A stretch of 64,000 bases of DNA from Numida meleagris (lineage: Eukaryota; Chordata; Aves; Galliformes; Numididae): NCBI RefSeq assembly GCF_002078875.1, contig NC_034412.1:85051491-85115490 (forward strand), written 5' to 3'. Shown here piece after piece: positions 52,131 to 64,000 of this stretch (positions are counted from its first letter, which is position 1; each line of letters begins with the position of its first letter). The notes below the pieces were generated by a model, which saw only the letters and a list, made by a program, of their open reading frames with translations, made no database searches and had not been told where the DNA came from. Made by a program: the position numbers and the translations under genes.

Positions 52131-52984
52131 GGCAACCTTTTTGGCAATTTTCTAAAATTGTCACAAGAAAATCTGGAGCTCCACTTAAGCTCTTGCTGAA
52201 GAAATTGGCACTGCTTTTGCACGTTTAAGCCGAGTTATATTTAGTAGTGGAGGGAGCCTATAGCTTTTGTCACTGAACTCTAAGCGGTGTGACTAAAGCG
52301 GGGACGCTGAGGCACTGTGCTAGTGGCACAACCCAAGCAGTGCCTCCTGCCATGGATGTAAGGAAGGACCGAGTCCTGCAGGTACTTGTGCACGTGGCCC
52401 CTGAAGCCACCGATCCAGAAATGTGGATGTTTTGTACAATAAAAACTAGTGATCTGATTTGCTTGTTTAGCTCGTGTGCATTGGTGTGGTGGTGCAGAGA
52501 TGTGCATAAACATGTAAATGCATTTATGTATAATAGTGATAATATGCATGCATTTCCATGCATACAGTCACAATGTGTTAGCTATTTGAACATGCACACA
52601 CCTAGCTTGCGTGCATGACAACAGCAGTAGCCTGATGATAGCACGACAGCACTGAGCTCAATGGCTCGGCACAAACCAGAGTTTGCAGTGAGCAGCGGGC
52701 TGGCTGCCCTCCTCTGGGGGGTCAGACAGGGTGCTCTGACCCATTGGAACAAAATGGTCTGAGCTCTAAATGGTCAGCATCTAAAGAATGGTGTTGTATT
52801 CTGCTTTCTGCGGGACCACCAGAGAGTGACCCGAAGTGGAGAGGAATTTTTGAAATATATTTGCATGGCCACATCTACATGTGTCTGGCTCCTGTGTAGC
52901 TGAGAATTCAGATGATATAATCCTCTCTCACCTATTTTGTTGTTAGCAAATGCTCCCGAGTTCCAGCTGCTGTGAATGGAAGTG
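52131..52984. other. DRD5 far-upstream sequence, no gene recognised
   Basis: GC content falls back to background after about 52130. Frames of up to 109 codons (52289-52618) have no recognised similarity. A CATGCATG/ATGCAT-rich patch occurs near 52540-52565. Confidence 0.55.
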
Positions 52985-53130
52985 AGACACCAAGGTCAGG
53001 CTGGACAGGGCTTTGAGCAACCTGATCCAGCTGTAGGTGTGCCTGTCCATTGTAGAGGAGTTGGATCAGATGGCCTTTAATGGTCCCTTCCAACTTAAAT
53101 GATTCGATGATTCTTTGATGGTTCTATGAA
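52985..53130 (+). mobile_element. CR1 LINE 3' end, forward
   Basis: It has GGTCAGGCTGGACAGGGCTT, then GAGCAACCTGATCCAGCTG, GATCAGATGGCCTTTAATGG and TCCCTTCCAACTTAAATGAT, finishing with the degenerate repeats GATTCGATGATTCTTTGATG. This is a standard CR1 tail, strongly 5'-truncated. Confidence 0.94.
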
Positions 53131-54083
53131 GTTGCCACCAGTGATCCTTACAGAAGAAGCTGTCTCACCTACTGGATCCATGTGCACATGGGAAGTGCAG
53201 TCAGCAGTGGTGACCCAACACTGTGCACATTCAGCTCATTCCAAACCACAGCAATGCACCAGGCATTCAGAATACCTTAAGTGCAGCAGACAAAGCTGCT
53301 GGTTTGTGGGCCATGGCAATTGGTTCAGCAGAAGGGGAAAGGGGAGAAAAGGCAGCAGTTGCACTGCATGTGGTGCATCATTGGAAGCAGATCTGGGCCC
53401 AGAGCCATGGTGTAATGGGGACAGTTACAGATGTTGTAGTATCTCACCCATTTCATCAATATCTTTTAAGCCTGTGATAAAATCCTTTAACATTTATAGG
53501 TTACAAGCATCCTTTTTTTTAACTTTCTGTAGGCAGTTTGCATATAAATCTCATTTTAAGAGCGTCCATTAAAACCACAGCTGTCACTTGCTGAGAGATT
53601 TGGGGTAGTTTTTTTCATCCTGATATCATTTCTGTAATGGCTTTGTGCTTTTCCTGCAGAGCTTTGTCTCATTTCTCTCCTTTTTTTTTTATTTTATTCA
53701 CCTGTTAGAATTCTCTCACAGCTGGCAGATTGGAAGTAATGGAATTTAACTGCTATTGCAATGATTCTGAGGGAAGAAAGAGTTTGCAGTTCCTGATTCT
53801 TGAGATGTGTGTTTTACTGCCTCTCTTTGCTTTCCTTGCAACTCAGCCTACTTCCACTTCAAAATACACAAACCCACTGTTCTGAAGAAAGATGTTCATT
53901 TAAAAGCCTTCATTTAAAATTAAAAGGTGATGTTTCCAAATTAGCACGTTCTCAACCAAGAGATACTTAGTGCAAAGAGATAAAAAATAAATTAATGCCA
54001 GAAGGAAGGTCAAACCTATAGACGTAGACATACTGCGGAGGGCTGGGCTACAAAAGCTCCCCACCAGCAGGTGCCTAGAAGCC
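53131..54083. other. Intergenic sequence, no gene recognised
   Basis: Frames at 53126-53572 (148 codons) and 53223-53477 overlap in different frames and have no recognisable domain. The remainder is AT-rich non-coding sequence. Confidence 0.55.
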
Positions 54084-54305
54084 ACAGAATCATAGAATCA
54101 TTAAGGTTGGAAAAGACCACTAAGATCATCTAGTCCAACCATCAGCCCAATGCCACCATGCCCACTAACCATGTCCCTCAGTGCCACATCTCCACATTTC
54201 TTGAACACCTCCAGGGATGGTGACTCCACCACCTCCATAGGCAGCCCATTCCAATGCCTGGTCACTCTTTCTGGGAAGACATTTTTCCTGACATCCAACC
54301 TGAAT
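54084..54305 (-). mobile_element. CR1 LINE 3' fragment, reverse
   Basis: The + strand CACAGAATCATAGAATCATT, AAGGTTGGAAAAGACCACTA and AGATCATCTAGTCCAACCAT is the complement of the CR1 tail. The - strand frame 54101-54298 encodes the last residues of ORF2 ([20 protein letters not shown]). It is about 220 bp, truncated and non-autonomous. Confidence 0.95.
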
Positions 54306-56071
54306 TCACTGCATGTGAAGCCATATTAGTGAGGAGGCTGCATTGCTCTTAGCTTTGGAGGTATGCTCCAGCAGAGCTCTGTTTAGTAGAGTGGTTGGAC
54401 ATATGCTTAAGCTCCATCAATTTCATTCACTGAAGCTGAAATGCTGTAGAGGAATGGACAAAGGTATGTGTATGTGTATAGGAAGAGAAAATGTTGAGGA
54501 AGTAAAGAAGAGGAGAGAGCTGATGTCATCAATTTGTCCAGCACAGAAAAATCATTTAGACTTGGTCCTATTCTGCTGTATGTATTTATATTGGCAAATG
54601 AGTAGGAGAAATGATGTCTGGGAAACTTCCTGAGCTGAGCAGAGGGCACCAGAAGGGTTCAAAAGAGCTGGAAATGTCTGCTGGGGGGGATGTTTCCTGG
54701 GAATAGGGAACTTTTCATCTTTCAGGTAAGGTTTTAAAGCTGTAAGGGCTAAGAACTGAATTGATAGGAAATCAGGACATAGATAAGGTGCACGATTTGA
54801 CCAGTGAGGACAATTAGTGGCTGATGCAATTGATCTAAGGTTGTAATGGATTTGCCATGTTTGAGGTCTGAAATTCAAGGCTGAGTGCATTTCATAAAGG
54901 TGGTGCCTCCACTCCCCAGCAGCTCATCCTGGCACCAGGCAGGGGTCTGAAGGCTGTGCAGGGAGGAAAGCAATTGCAGATGATTACAGTTATCCCTTCT
55001 GGCCTTAAAACCCATCAGTGTTTTTGTTGACTTGAGACTGTGATGGATAGTGTTACTTAGCCAGGTAAGGGAATAAACAGCACTCCCAGTACTTCTGTTG
55101 ATTTTTTTTTTCTTGTGGTGAGTGTGATATAGTTCCCACACAAGTTGTTGATTGTTCTTGCTTGAAGTCATGAAGTAATTGATGTTACCAAAAGAGATTT
55201 CCACAGTCCTTTTCCTGTTGTTCATACTGACCCTGGCAACTTAAACTCATGGTAAAAGATGAAAGATGAATATCAGTCACAACCAAAAGCAGAGGAAATA
55301 GAATTTTGTAAATATGTTTTCCTGGTCAACTTATTTCATTTTGTAATTTCTATCTCAGAAAGTATTGTCTTATTTTAATATCCATAACTGTATTTTAAAA
55401 ACTAGTATTGACATTTTTCAGGGGCTACAGAAGGTGCAGATAATACAGCAAGAGATCATATGATGAACTACTGAAGATCAGAGAGTTTTGAAGCAAGATG
55501 AAGAAAAAAAAGAAGATACATTGATTTGTGCAATGGTAAAATGTGTATTCTCATTGCATGCATAGCCACATCCTATGTGAGCATCTGTTCTCAGAAACTT
55601 ACCAAGATGAAAAAATCTATTTTGATTATCTAATACTGATCATTTCAATATTTGTTTTGTCAACTGAGTTGCTGGGTTGCAAATAAAAATCATGTAGGCT
55701 TAATTCCTGAATTATCTGTAATTTTATCTCTAGCACTTTGTCCTATGGAGTAATTTGAACGGATTTTTTTTTTTTTCCATTGGTCTGATTTCTGTTTCTG
55801 TAACCCACAGTTTAATAACTGGATCTGTGAATATTGAATGGCATGTGTAAATTATAGACTTTTTTTGTTACTTACTTTCATTGGAATATTTGCTGTCAGC
55901 GGCTTTGGACGGTACCATGCCCATTAACTGTGAGATGGTCTTGCACAAAATGAGCAGTAAAACCCAGTCCTTTTTGAGTAGCATGGAATAGTAATAGCAA
56001 TTTCAGTGGTGAAAATGGGCTCTATCCATAAAAATATTGGTAGAAAACAAGGACTCAGAGAACAGAGGCCC
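54306..56071. other. Intergenic sequence, no gene recognised
   Basis: This is non-coding DNA between two CR1 fragments. Open frames of 80 to 116 codons have no recognised similarity. Confidence 0.55.
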
Positions 56072-56205
56072 AGAATCACAGAATCACAGCATCACAGGGG
56101 TTGGAAAGGACCTCAAGAGATATCAAGTCCACCCACCTGCTAAGGCAGGTTCCCTACAATAGGTTACAAACATGGGCATCCAGACGGGCCTTGCATATCT
56201 TCATT
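56072..56205 (-). mobile_element. CR1 LINE 3' end, reverse
   Basis: AGAATCACAGAATCACAGCA (terminal repeat complement) is followed by GGGTTGGAAAGGACCTCAAG and ATCAAGTCCACCCACCTGCT. It is a short tail fragment, and the retained repeat units suggest a relatively intact 3' end. Confidence 0.92.
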
Positions 56206-58295
56206 ACCCTTCTCTTACAATTCAGCACAAATGTATCAGCACTTTAGGGCAGCCCTGACTGGACTGTTAATGTGAGAACATGAGCGTCATCCCAGCCAGA
56301 GAGAATGTGGGGGTAGGGGAAGTCAGCAGCTGGGTCTTGACCTCCCAAGGAACTCAGGTGGCATCTCCTAGGGCTGGATGAGGAACGGATGAGGAACTTA
56401 TTGCTGGGCTTCCCTTCTCCTGTTAGGCAACTGTGGGACGGAATGGAGCAGCAGTGGGGAGCAGGACCCCCGCAATGACAAAAGAGGACAGAGGTGTTCT
56501 CATAGCACTGCAAACGCTCAGCAGAAATCTGTGCTGTGAGGTGGCTTTGCAGGTGGGCCAACAGTTGGAGGTGATTTATTAGTAAGTCTGTACTTCATAA
56601 GAGCCATATAGGACCAGAACTAAACTTTTTAGTTCCAGATTTATTTCAGGGGAGGATTCCAGTTTCAAATTTTTAAACACGAGTGGTCAGAATGAGCAGT
56701 TTTGTCACTTTGGGATAATAGCAGTAAATAACTGCTTTTACTTAGTCCTGCTTATTTATTTATTTATTCCTCAAGTCAAACTTAAACTAAAACGGTCTTT
56801 TATAATAAACAGGTCTAATTGATCTCAATAGCAGAATATCAGCAATGTTGATTAGAAAGTTCTTTATTACATACCTATTGCAATGAGCCTAAGCCCATAT
56901 ACTACTATATATGTATGTGCTATTACAGAGCACGGTGCAACTGCTGACAAAGACATCAGTCTGCCAGCACAGGACAAAACTGTATTGGGATCGACATCAC
57001 CAAATCTAAATTTATTCTTCTGTCCATATATGAGACAGCAAAGCTATTTATTCTGAATTGTGAATGGCCATGGGGATGCTGAACAGAGGCATTTCAATCT
57101 GTAGTGTTTCTGGAATTGCCGTCCTCTTGGCTTCTCCATCTCCAATACACATAAGGAGAGGCAAAGCAGAAACATTCACTTTTTCAAGCGCAGAAAGCAC
57201 CTCTACAGTGCCATTATCAGCCCTGTTCTGGATGACATCACTGCAAATTAGAGGAAGGAATATAGAGGTCAAAAACTTATGCTCCAAGAATTCAAGGAAA
57301 ATACCTCAAATTCTTCAGTAAGTCATAGCCACAGTGGGTTGGCACAGTGTGCAGATCTGTAATGAAAAGAAGCCTTGGCATAGGTCCATGTATGAAGAAA
57401 AAGATGAGGAAGAGGACAGCATTGCGTGGAGCTGACCCAGGCTGACATCAGCTGTGGCAACTGCTCAGTCAAGGATTCATTCTGGGAATGGCTTTGCCCT
57501 CCTCTCAAGAAAGGCTCCTGTTTGAGGGTGCTAGTGAGATCTGAGCTGTGGAAGCCAACAGTTCACCCGTATCAACATCATGCAAGTAAAGCAGTGACTG
57601 AACCCAGTGAGATTTTCTTCACGTTACTTTGGCAGGGTTGGCCTTCATCAAACATAAAATGTGCATTGATCTGAGAAAAAGAGTGGCCATAGGGAACAGT
57701 GGGTTCCAAAATGTCAGGGCAGTGAATGAAAACAAGGACAGGAGCTATCCACTGAAATATTGTCTACATGCCTTCATCAAAGAAAAGACTGTGGATCAAG
57801 TTATCTGATATTTGCGAATTGTTTGTTGCACATTAGCTGTATTGATTACAGTAATTACCTAGCTCTGGATCTGAATTTTAATTTCAGAATGATTTGCAAC
57901 TACTTACTTTTGCTGTTATGACTCTTCTAGTTAAAAATAACTAGCTAATGCAATTTATTTTAGTACTATTGACAGAGATGTGTGACCTGAAAAGTGAGAG
58001 CTTATATTAGGCAGCGCTGCAGCTCTACCTAAAAACAAAAGATAGTCAAGAGAATTGTAGTTGCATGGAAGTTTAACATCCATTTCTGCTTTGACAGAAT
58101 AACACGAAGGTCTATGTGTGGTTTCCTTCCTGGAGTAATTTAGTTTGTTAATCACTAATGTACCTTGTTTCAGTGTCTGATCTCCACCTAGCGGCACACG
58201 CATCATGCTGGTGTCTGGTTTACCCGTACTTGTAATTGCATGCCACTGATTCAGTCTCAGTGCCTTACCCAAGCACAAACCTGATGTCAGATGCA
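56206..58295. other. Intergenic sequence, no gene recognised
   Basis: No gene was recognised. The 57.05-57.85 kb part has several moderately long open frames on both strands, including an antisense 79-codon frame at 57048-57287 and a + strand open stretch through about 57610-57810. I could not assign any of them. Confidence 0.5.
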
Positions 58296-58503
58296 AGCAC
58301 CACCACCTCAGAAAGAGTGCTCAGGCACTGGAATGGGCTGCCCAGGGAGGTGGTGGTGTCACCATCCCTGGAAGTGTTCAAGAAACACATAGATGTGGCG
58401 ATGAGGGATGTGGGTTAGTGGGTATTGTGGTGATGGGTCAATGGTTGGATGAGACAATCTTAGTGTTTTTTTCCAACCTTTAATTACTCTATGATTCTAT
58501 GAT
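58296..58503 (+). mobile_element. CR1 LINE 3' fragment, forward
   Basis: The forward CR1 ORF2 end is visible as a frame encoding [20 protein letters not shown] and [14 protein letters not shown] diverged tail follows (TTTCCAACCTTTAATTACTC), ending in CTATGATTCTATGAT, the 8-bp repeat. It is a truncated copy. Confidence 0.95.
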
Positions 58504-61500
58504 ATTCTCCTGATATACTGAAGTTTTCGATCTTGATTTTTATTTTACTGGACATGTTTCCCAATGGGATGAACAAAGAAAAGAAAATTAAAGGCTTGGA
58601 AAAAAGAAAGACACTGTGGTGCTTGGGAAAAGACTCAAGAACATTCTCAAAAGTAGGTTTAACTATTATTATGTCTTACTGAAATATTTCCCAGTAGTTA
58701 AGCTGATAGATTCAAGGAGGCCATGGTAGAAAATCCCACCTGGGGAGCACTGCTAGCTGTAGGAGCACTCCACTATCAGAGAGGAGCAAAGGGAAGAACA
58801 GGTAACGAGATGTCACAAACATGTTGTTACAAAGCTATGGCTTACTGCCTCATAGCTGGCAGTCTGCAAAGGCCATTGTGTGTTAGAATCAAAGTTACTG
58901 TGTTCAGATGATGGACTCAAGTCTGAGCCAAACACCGAGTATAGATTTAGCCCTAGCTATCTTAGGAATTTTAAATACGTTATTTTTTTTTAATCTTCTG
59001 TTAAGCCTGATAAATATTGAATTGCATAATAAATTAAAATGAAGAAGTTATAATATTCTTGATAACCTTGGCTGTGTGGACAGGGGCTGTTCTTCACTCT
59101 GCTTTGATTAAAATGTTGACGCACTTCCTGGCAGCAGTTGATCTATGTGCTTTTTTCACAAACTGGCTTTTAATTGCAGGTATACTACAGTGACGTTCAA
59201 GCAGAGATTTACTGGAAAATAAACACGAAGCAGCCACTGCTTGCACAAGTTTTTATATATAATGTTGTGTAAAGACAACTCATGTTTGTTACAAGTGAAG
59301 GGGAGAATGGCAATTGGTTTTCCTGCTACCCCAGTTCTATCACAAACTTTCACCTATTGCATCCGTCTTTACTTGATAATGTGTTCTTAGGTCTGAACTG
59401 TGGTCCATTAGCTTCTGGCAAGAACTAGTAAATGTGTTGGTAAAGACTTTACCAAAGGACATATTTACAGGAATGGAATTCCTTTATTTTATTGGGTGAT
59501 GTATAATAGCAGGTGAAGGCAGGAAATAGGCTATGCAGAACTGCAAGATTTGCTTTAAATTTCAGCCAAACAAATATTATGGGACATAACACACCTCCTA
59601 ATTTAAAAAAAAAAAAAAAAAAGAAAGAAAGAAAGAGAAAAGAACTCTAACCATTGCCTGTTGACATTAAAGTGAGATTTTCCAGTACCATCAACTTCCA
59701 GATGAAATTCATCCTATAAAGTTGAAAAACCTAATCTTATTATTTAAGGTTCCCATTAACAATTGCAGCTACTTCCATTCTGTTTCAATCCAGGTCTAGT
59801 GTGATTCACATATTCACAGACTGAGACCAAATCCTTGGGGGCAAGAGTTCCCAGGGAATAAACAATCCAAAGAGTGAGCTGTTTGTACACCATCTCTAGT
59901 GTAACAGAGCAAGATAGGTAAATGGGCTGCACATTTAGATTTGCCAATATCCTTGCTAACTGCTATATCATAAATTTACAGGTCTAAATTTACTGTTATC
60001 TCTTTTCATACATCACTAGTTCCTTAAACAATATGAACGTTTTAGATGCCAGAATTGTTTACTGAAAGAGAAAAAACACAGAAAATGAAGTCTTATCATT
60101 TCCTTAAAGGAAATCAGATAAGGCTACTTTAAATGAGCACTTGTATTAAAACTGTTAAGTCTGTGGATCAACAGAGCCACGACAAGTCTAGTTAGACAGT
60201 TGAAGTACTGGCTGTAAATCCACAACCTAGAAGTGTCCAGAAATCTCACTTTCAATACAGGTCTGAAGAACTACCCTTTCTTTCTTTATCCTTGCAACTG
60301 TTATATCTAAACATTCCTTAATCTCATTAAGTAATAAATTAAATCTTGAATTAGCTACATGAAACATTGTCATCAAATTTACAGGTAAATTACCTGGTTT
60401 GCATTAGTATTGTGATTCAGTTTTGCACTTCATTTTCAGTTGAACAAGCAAACAGCAATGCTCAAAACTTAACAAAACAAATACATCTTTAATTTTCTTT
60501 TTGACCAACAGATGTGCTCATCATCACCTTTCCCAGTAATATGACAACTATTTCAACACAACAAGAGGATACTTCATTTTGTAAAGCAAATTCCTCAGGC
60601 CTAAATCTTCCTCGTCTGTCTTTCAGCTATACTTCAGCATCTCTGGAGTCAGCAGTTCGGAGCCAGCTGGACATCTTCCTACTCTGTTCAGAGCTTTTGC
60701 AGGAAAAGGCAGAACATAGGCAGGACATAGTGGGTGCCCTGGTTTAGGAAAGTCTTGGTAGATTTGATCTTGGAGGATTTATTACACGCTGCTCAATGGA
60801 AGAGACAGTTGAGCTTTTTAAATGAGATTATCATCCTCATAAAGACCTTTAATTCCCCAGTCAGTGGAAAGAATCATGTGCTTAAATTATTCAGACAATT
60901 TCTCCCTCTGCTGTTCTTTGGAGTTGTCCCCTTCTCTGCACTGATGCAGTCCACTCAAAGTCAATAGACCACAAGTAGGCCATACAACACAGGAATATTT
61001 GCAAAATGATCAAATTGATCGTTATAATTTTTAAAATGTGATTAAAAGAGGAAAGTCAAAGGATTGACAAATACTGGCAGAGGGAATCCAGTTCATTTAG
61101 AAAAACTCGACCATGACACTTCCACCTTATTCTGTCTTAGAGCAAGTTTCTGTAACAATAAAAAACACTTGGAAAAGTCTATGGTCACAAAAATTTGACT
61201 CTCCAGGCAAATGCTTGAGGATTGTTTGAATACTTCAACATCTTATCAGCTTTCATTTTTGTACATAAATGAGCTTAAATGCTACCTAAGCATAATGAGA
61301 TGATTTAAGAAGAAAGGGAAGGAGGGCAGTTGAGGGAGTGGGAGTGTCTAACAGAGGGACGTGATAAATAAATTTCTGATTAACACTGTGCAGCAAAAAT
61401 TCAGAGTAGTTTACATATCTAATGCACATTAGACTTGACTGTGAAGATATTCTGTTTTTAAAAAAGTCTCTTTTTAAATAGTATTGAATTGGTCCCAATG

Positions 61501-61951
61501 GCATTAGAGAACTCAAAAGCTGACAAACTGTTCCCTAGAGGCACTTCTGAAACATAGCAATGACCAACTCAGACCTCTCCTGGGTAAGCCTGCTCTCCAG
61601 CCTCTGGCCACACGCCTGAGTGGTTATATAGGCAGAAACAGGCTATCTTTCTGCTATTCCTTGTAGTCCATATAGAGTACTGCTATCGTGGAGATACACC
61701 AGAGAGAAAAAAAAAAAAAAAGAGAAGTTTGAAAGCAGATATTTGAGACAGCCCAGACTGAACACTGATCAGAGAGCTAGATGTTACACCAAGTTAAACA
61801 ATCTGACGAACATTCCTGGTAAAAAAGATAAATGTTTCTTTCTTCAAAAGCTGTATTTCTGAAATGTTCACAACTTCATGAGTTGCCATTGCATCACTAA
61901 TAATTATATTAATGTCTCGTTCTGTAAGATACTCTCTATTTTGGCAAAATG
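58504..61951. other. Intergenic sequence, no gene recognised
   Basis: This is AT-rich sequence with a poly-A/(GAAA)n tract at 59605-59640. No exon or RNA gene was recognised. Confidence 0.6.
59605..59640. repeat. Poly(A) followed by (GAAA)n
   Basis: An 18-A run grades into four GAAA-type units. The form resembles a decayed poly-A tail, but no retroposed source was recognised upstream. Confidence 0.85.
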
Positions 61952-62055
61952 ATCATAGAATCATAGAATGGCTTGGGTTGGAAGGGACCTCAAGGATCAT
62001 CAAGCTCCAACCCCCCTGCCACAGGCAGGGCTGTCAACCTCCACATCTAATACTA
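61952..62055 (-). mobile_element. CR1 LINE 3' end, reverse
   Basis: GATCATAGAATCATAGAATG, GGTTGGAAGGGACCTCAAGG and AACCCCCCTGCCACAGGCAG are the complement of a well-preserved CR1 tail, about 100 bp long. The retained repeat and low divergence suggest a younger subfamily. Confidence 0.95.
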
Positions 62056-64000
62056 GATTAGGCTAATGATATTTTTGGGTCAAATCCTGTTGTGAAAATC
62101 TCTTATGTCTCTCAGGCCAAAATCTGTTCTCCAGTTCCCTGAAACAAAATAATTTAAGTCAGTGGGGTTTCATCAGTGCAGCTTGGAACAAAATTTGCTC
62201 ATTAGCATGGTTAAAGCATTTGCTCTCTGTCAGAACGCTGCTCCAAATAAACTTTAATTTTAGCACTCAAAATCAATTTAATACCGTGGATGAATGAAAT
62301 TATTTCAATAGTGATGCTGAGAAAAAAGAAAGGAGTAAGTAATGACAGATTAAGTAAATACTAGTGTGATTTTTGAAAATTCCATATGTGTGCCAAGTGT
62401 TCCTAATACAGCATATGGACCCTCTTCTGGCCCTAGGGATTAGTGAGCTCTGCTTTGCTTGAACACAAATGTTAGAAATCAGCTAAAGAGCACCACTTTA
62501 GCTGAAGAATGACATGCTACTCATCCCACAGACAGGGCAGAAGCCAAAGCGATCTTTCTTTAACCAACCTTTGTTGCTGTTTAAAGCTTGAAATGGAGTT
62601 TGTGGGGCTACCTAGCAAAAAGAGTTTTCTCCCATATCAGAGGTAGCTGGAAAGTTGGTCCAACCATTGGATTGGAAGGCAGGCGAAGGGTTTATTTGAT
62701 GTTCCAGCTTGCCCTATTCATTCTGCTTGAAATGAAACCAGTCTGAAAGAACCAAGTGGTGACAACTTCATGAAAGGAGTGTGAAAGAAGGTGAGATGAG
62801 GCTACTGTGTTCCAGAGGAAAGATAGAAAAGGCTATGGGAGAGAATGAGGGCAGGAACCAATAACGATGTGACAAACAAGCACAACAAGCAGCACCAGAG
62901 AGAGGCAGAGGTTACAGTGATGTGATCAGGGGGTGACTGCAATAAACCACTCCAAGTCGAAGGGCTGAAATTGCTCTTCAGGAACACAGGTGTTCTCATT
63001 CTCAGCCTCAGTGGTGGTGAACCTAATTCAGACTTCAGGTTGCTTTACCTGATATAGGTTTTGCAACAGGTAAAGCAGGTAACAAAAAATCCTAGGTATG
63101 TTATGGCTGTATTTGCCACAGAATAGATCTAAAATTTAATAACTATGTAAAGAAAGTCCTAGAAGGCATCACGTAATGCATCTGATGGTCTGTGTTTGCC
63201 ATCTAGTGGTACAAAGCCAAAATTTGTGTGCTGATCCGCGATTTCGAACAAAGCAGCTGAAAGCTGTGTTCTATAGGACCCCTGTGGGAGTACATATGGT
63301 TACCTTCTAACCAGGAGACTGAAGTAATTAAAAAAAAGAAATTAGTAGCTCCAAAGAGAAACTGTACAGAGAATATAAACCTATATGGCAACAGAACATA
63401 CGTGCTTAAAACTAAGCTACAAGATTAGATTTTTCTCATTCAAAACATTTCAAGGACGTGTGAATAAAGAATAGAAGAAATAGCTTTATTTTACATATTA
63501 GCTTTATATATGTCATAGAGTAATTACAAGAAAAGAGAGAAACATTAAGAGAAATATATTTTTTCAGAAGAAGTTGTATACAGCATGGTATCTAACCTAC
63601 ATATTAGTTATTTGGATTTCACATCATATTGTTAGGAAAATAACAATTAAATATTGATTTTCCACCAATAGTCAGAAAGTTTAATATAATTCCCATAACC
63701 CAACAAAGTAGAAAATGTTTTCATGTTTTACTATAAAAATGTATCTAGGAATTAAAAGTTGGGGTTTTCAGAGTGTCTGTGACTCAGGAGCATCAGTCGG
63801 TTTAGCAGTCCTTGGCACTTTCCCTCAGAAGTCGAGCAGTTGTTTTTCCTTTTTTTAAACAACTTTCACAGGCCACAGTGAATGAAAATAGAGCAATACA
63901 AACTATTCAGACGACAAATCACTGATGACCAAAACAAAGATTAATGAGATTAAATTAACTTTACTACGTACAGTTAACACTAATATGATTTTGAAAAGTC
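62056..64000. other. Intergenic sequence to window end, no gene recognised
   Basis: This is AT-rich sequence with only short open frames and no recognised gene, RNA or repeat family. Confidence 0.6.

Overview
This is a stretch of vertebrate, almost certainly bird, nuclear genome. It has sparse exons, long AT-rich non-coding DNA, and at least a dozen 3'-truncated fragments of the CR1 LINE ending in the avian ATTCTATG-type 8-bp repeat. It also holds a fragment resembling the chicken mariner element galluhop and a very GC-rich promoter interrupted by an assembly gap. A galliform such as chicken fits best, but the species cannot be fixed from the sequence alone.

Two protein-coding genes are supported, and they face each other tail to tail. 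On the + strand, the left end carries the last two coding exons of SLC2A9 (GLUT9, a urate/hexose facilitative transporter): a 128-bp exon at 694-821 and the terminal exon at 15868-16125, separated by a 15-kb intron. On the - strand, 49678-51087 is the intronless coding region of DRD5, the D1-class dopamine receptor also called D1B. It is complete at the 3' end, but its first codons lie in a 235-base run of N (51088-51322). GC-rich DNA upstream (51323 to about 52130) is the likely promoter and 5'UTR. The same convergent SLC2A9/DRD5 pair occurs at human 4p16.1, which supports both calls.

Layout: 1-693, SLC2A9 intron; 694-821, penultimate exon; 822-15867, last intron with a CR1 pair near 5.1-5.7 kb; 15868-16125, last coding exon, with a candidate poly(A) signal near 16322; about 16.35-49.15 kb, a gene-poor interval with CR1 fragments, a mariner/hAT-like patch at 43.1-43.3 kb, a candidate solo LTR near 35 kb and simple repeats; 49158-51087, DRD5 3'UTR and coding region; 51323-52130, DRD5 upstream GC island; 52.1-64 kb, non-coding DNA with five more CR1 fragments.

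The two genes have no shared pathway; they are neighbours by ancestral synteny. I found no operon, CRISPR array, defence locus or other new multi-gene system. The points most worth checking are the missing DRD5 N-terminus, the long second extracellular loop of DRD5, the divergent C-terminal tail of SLC2A9, the candidate LTR, and a few unexplained GC-rich or unusually open patches.
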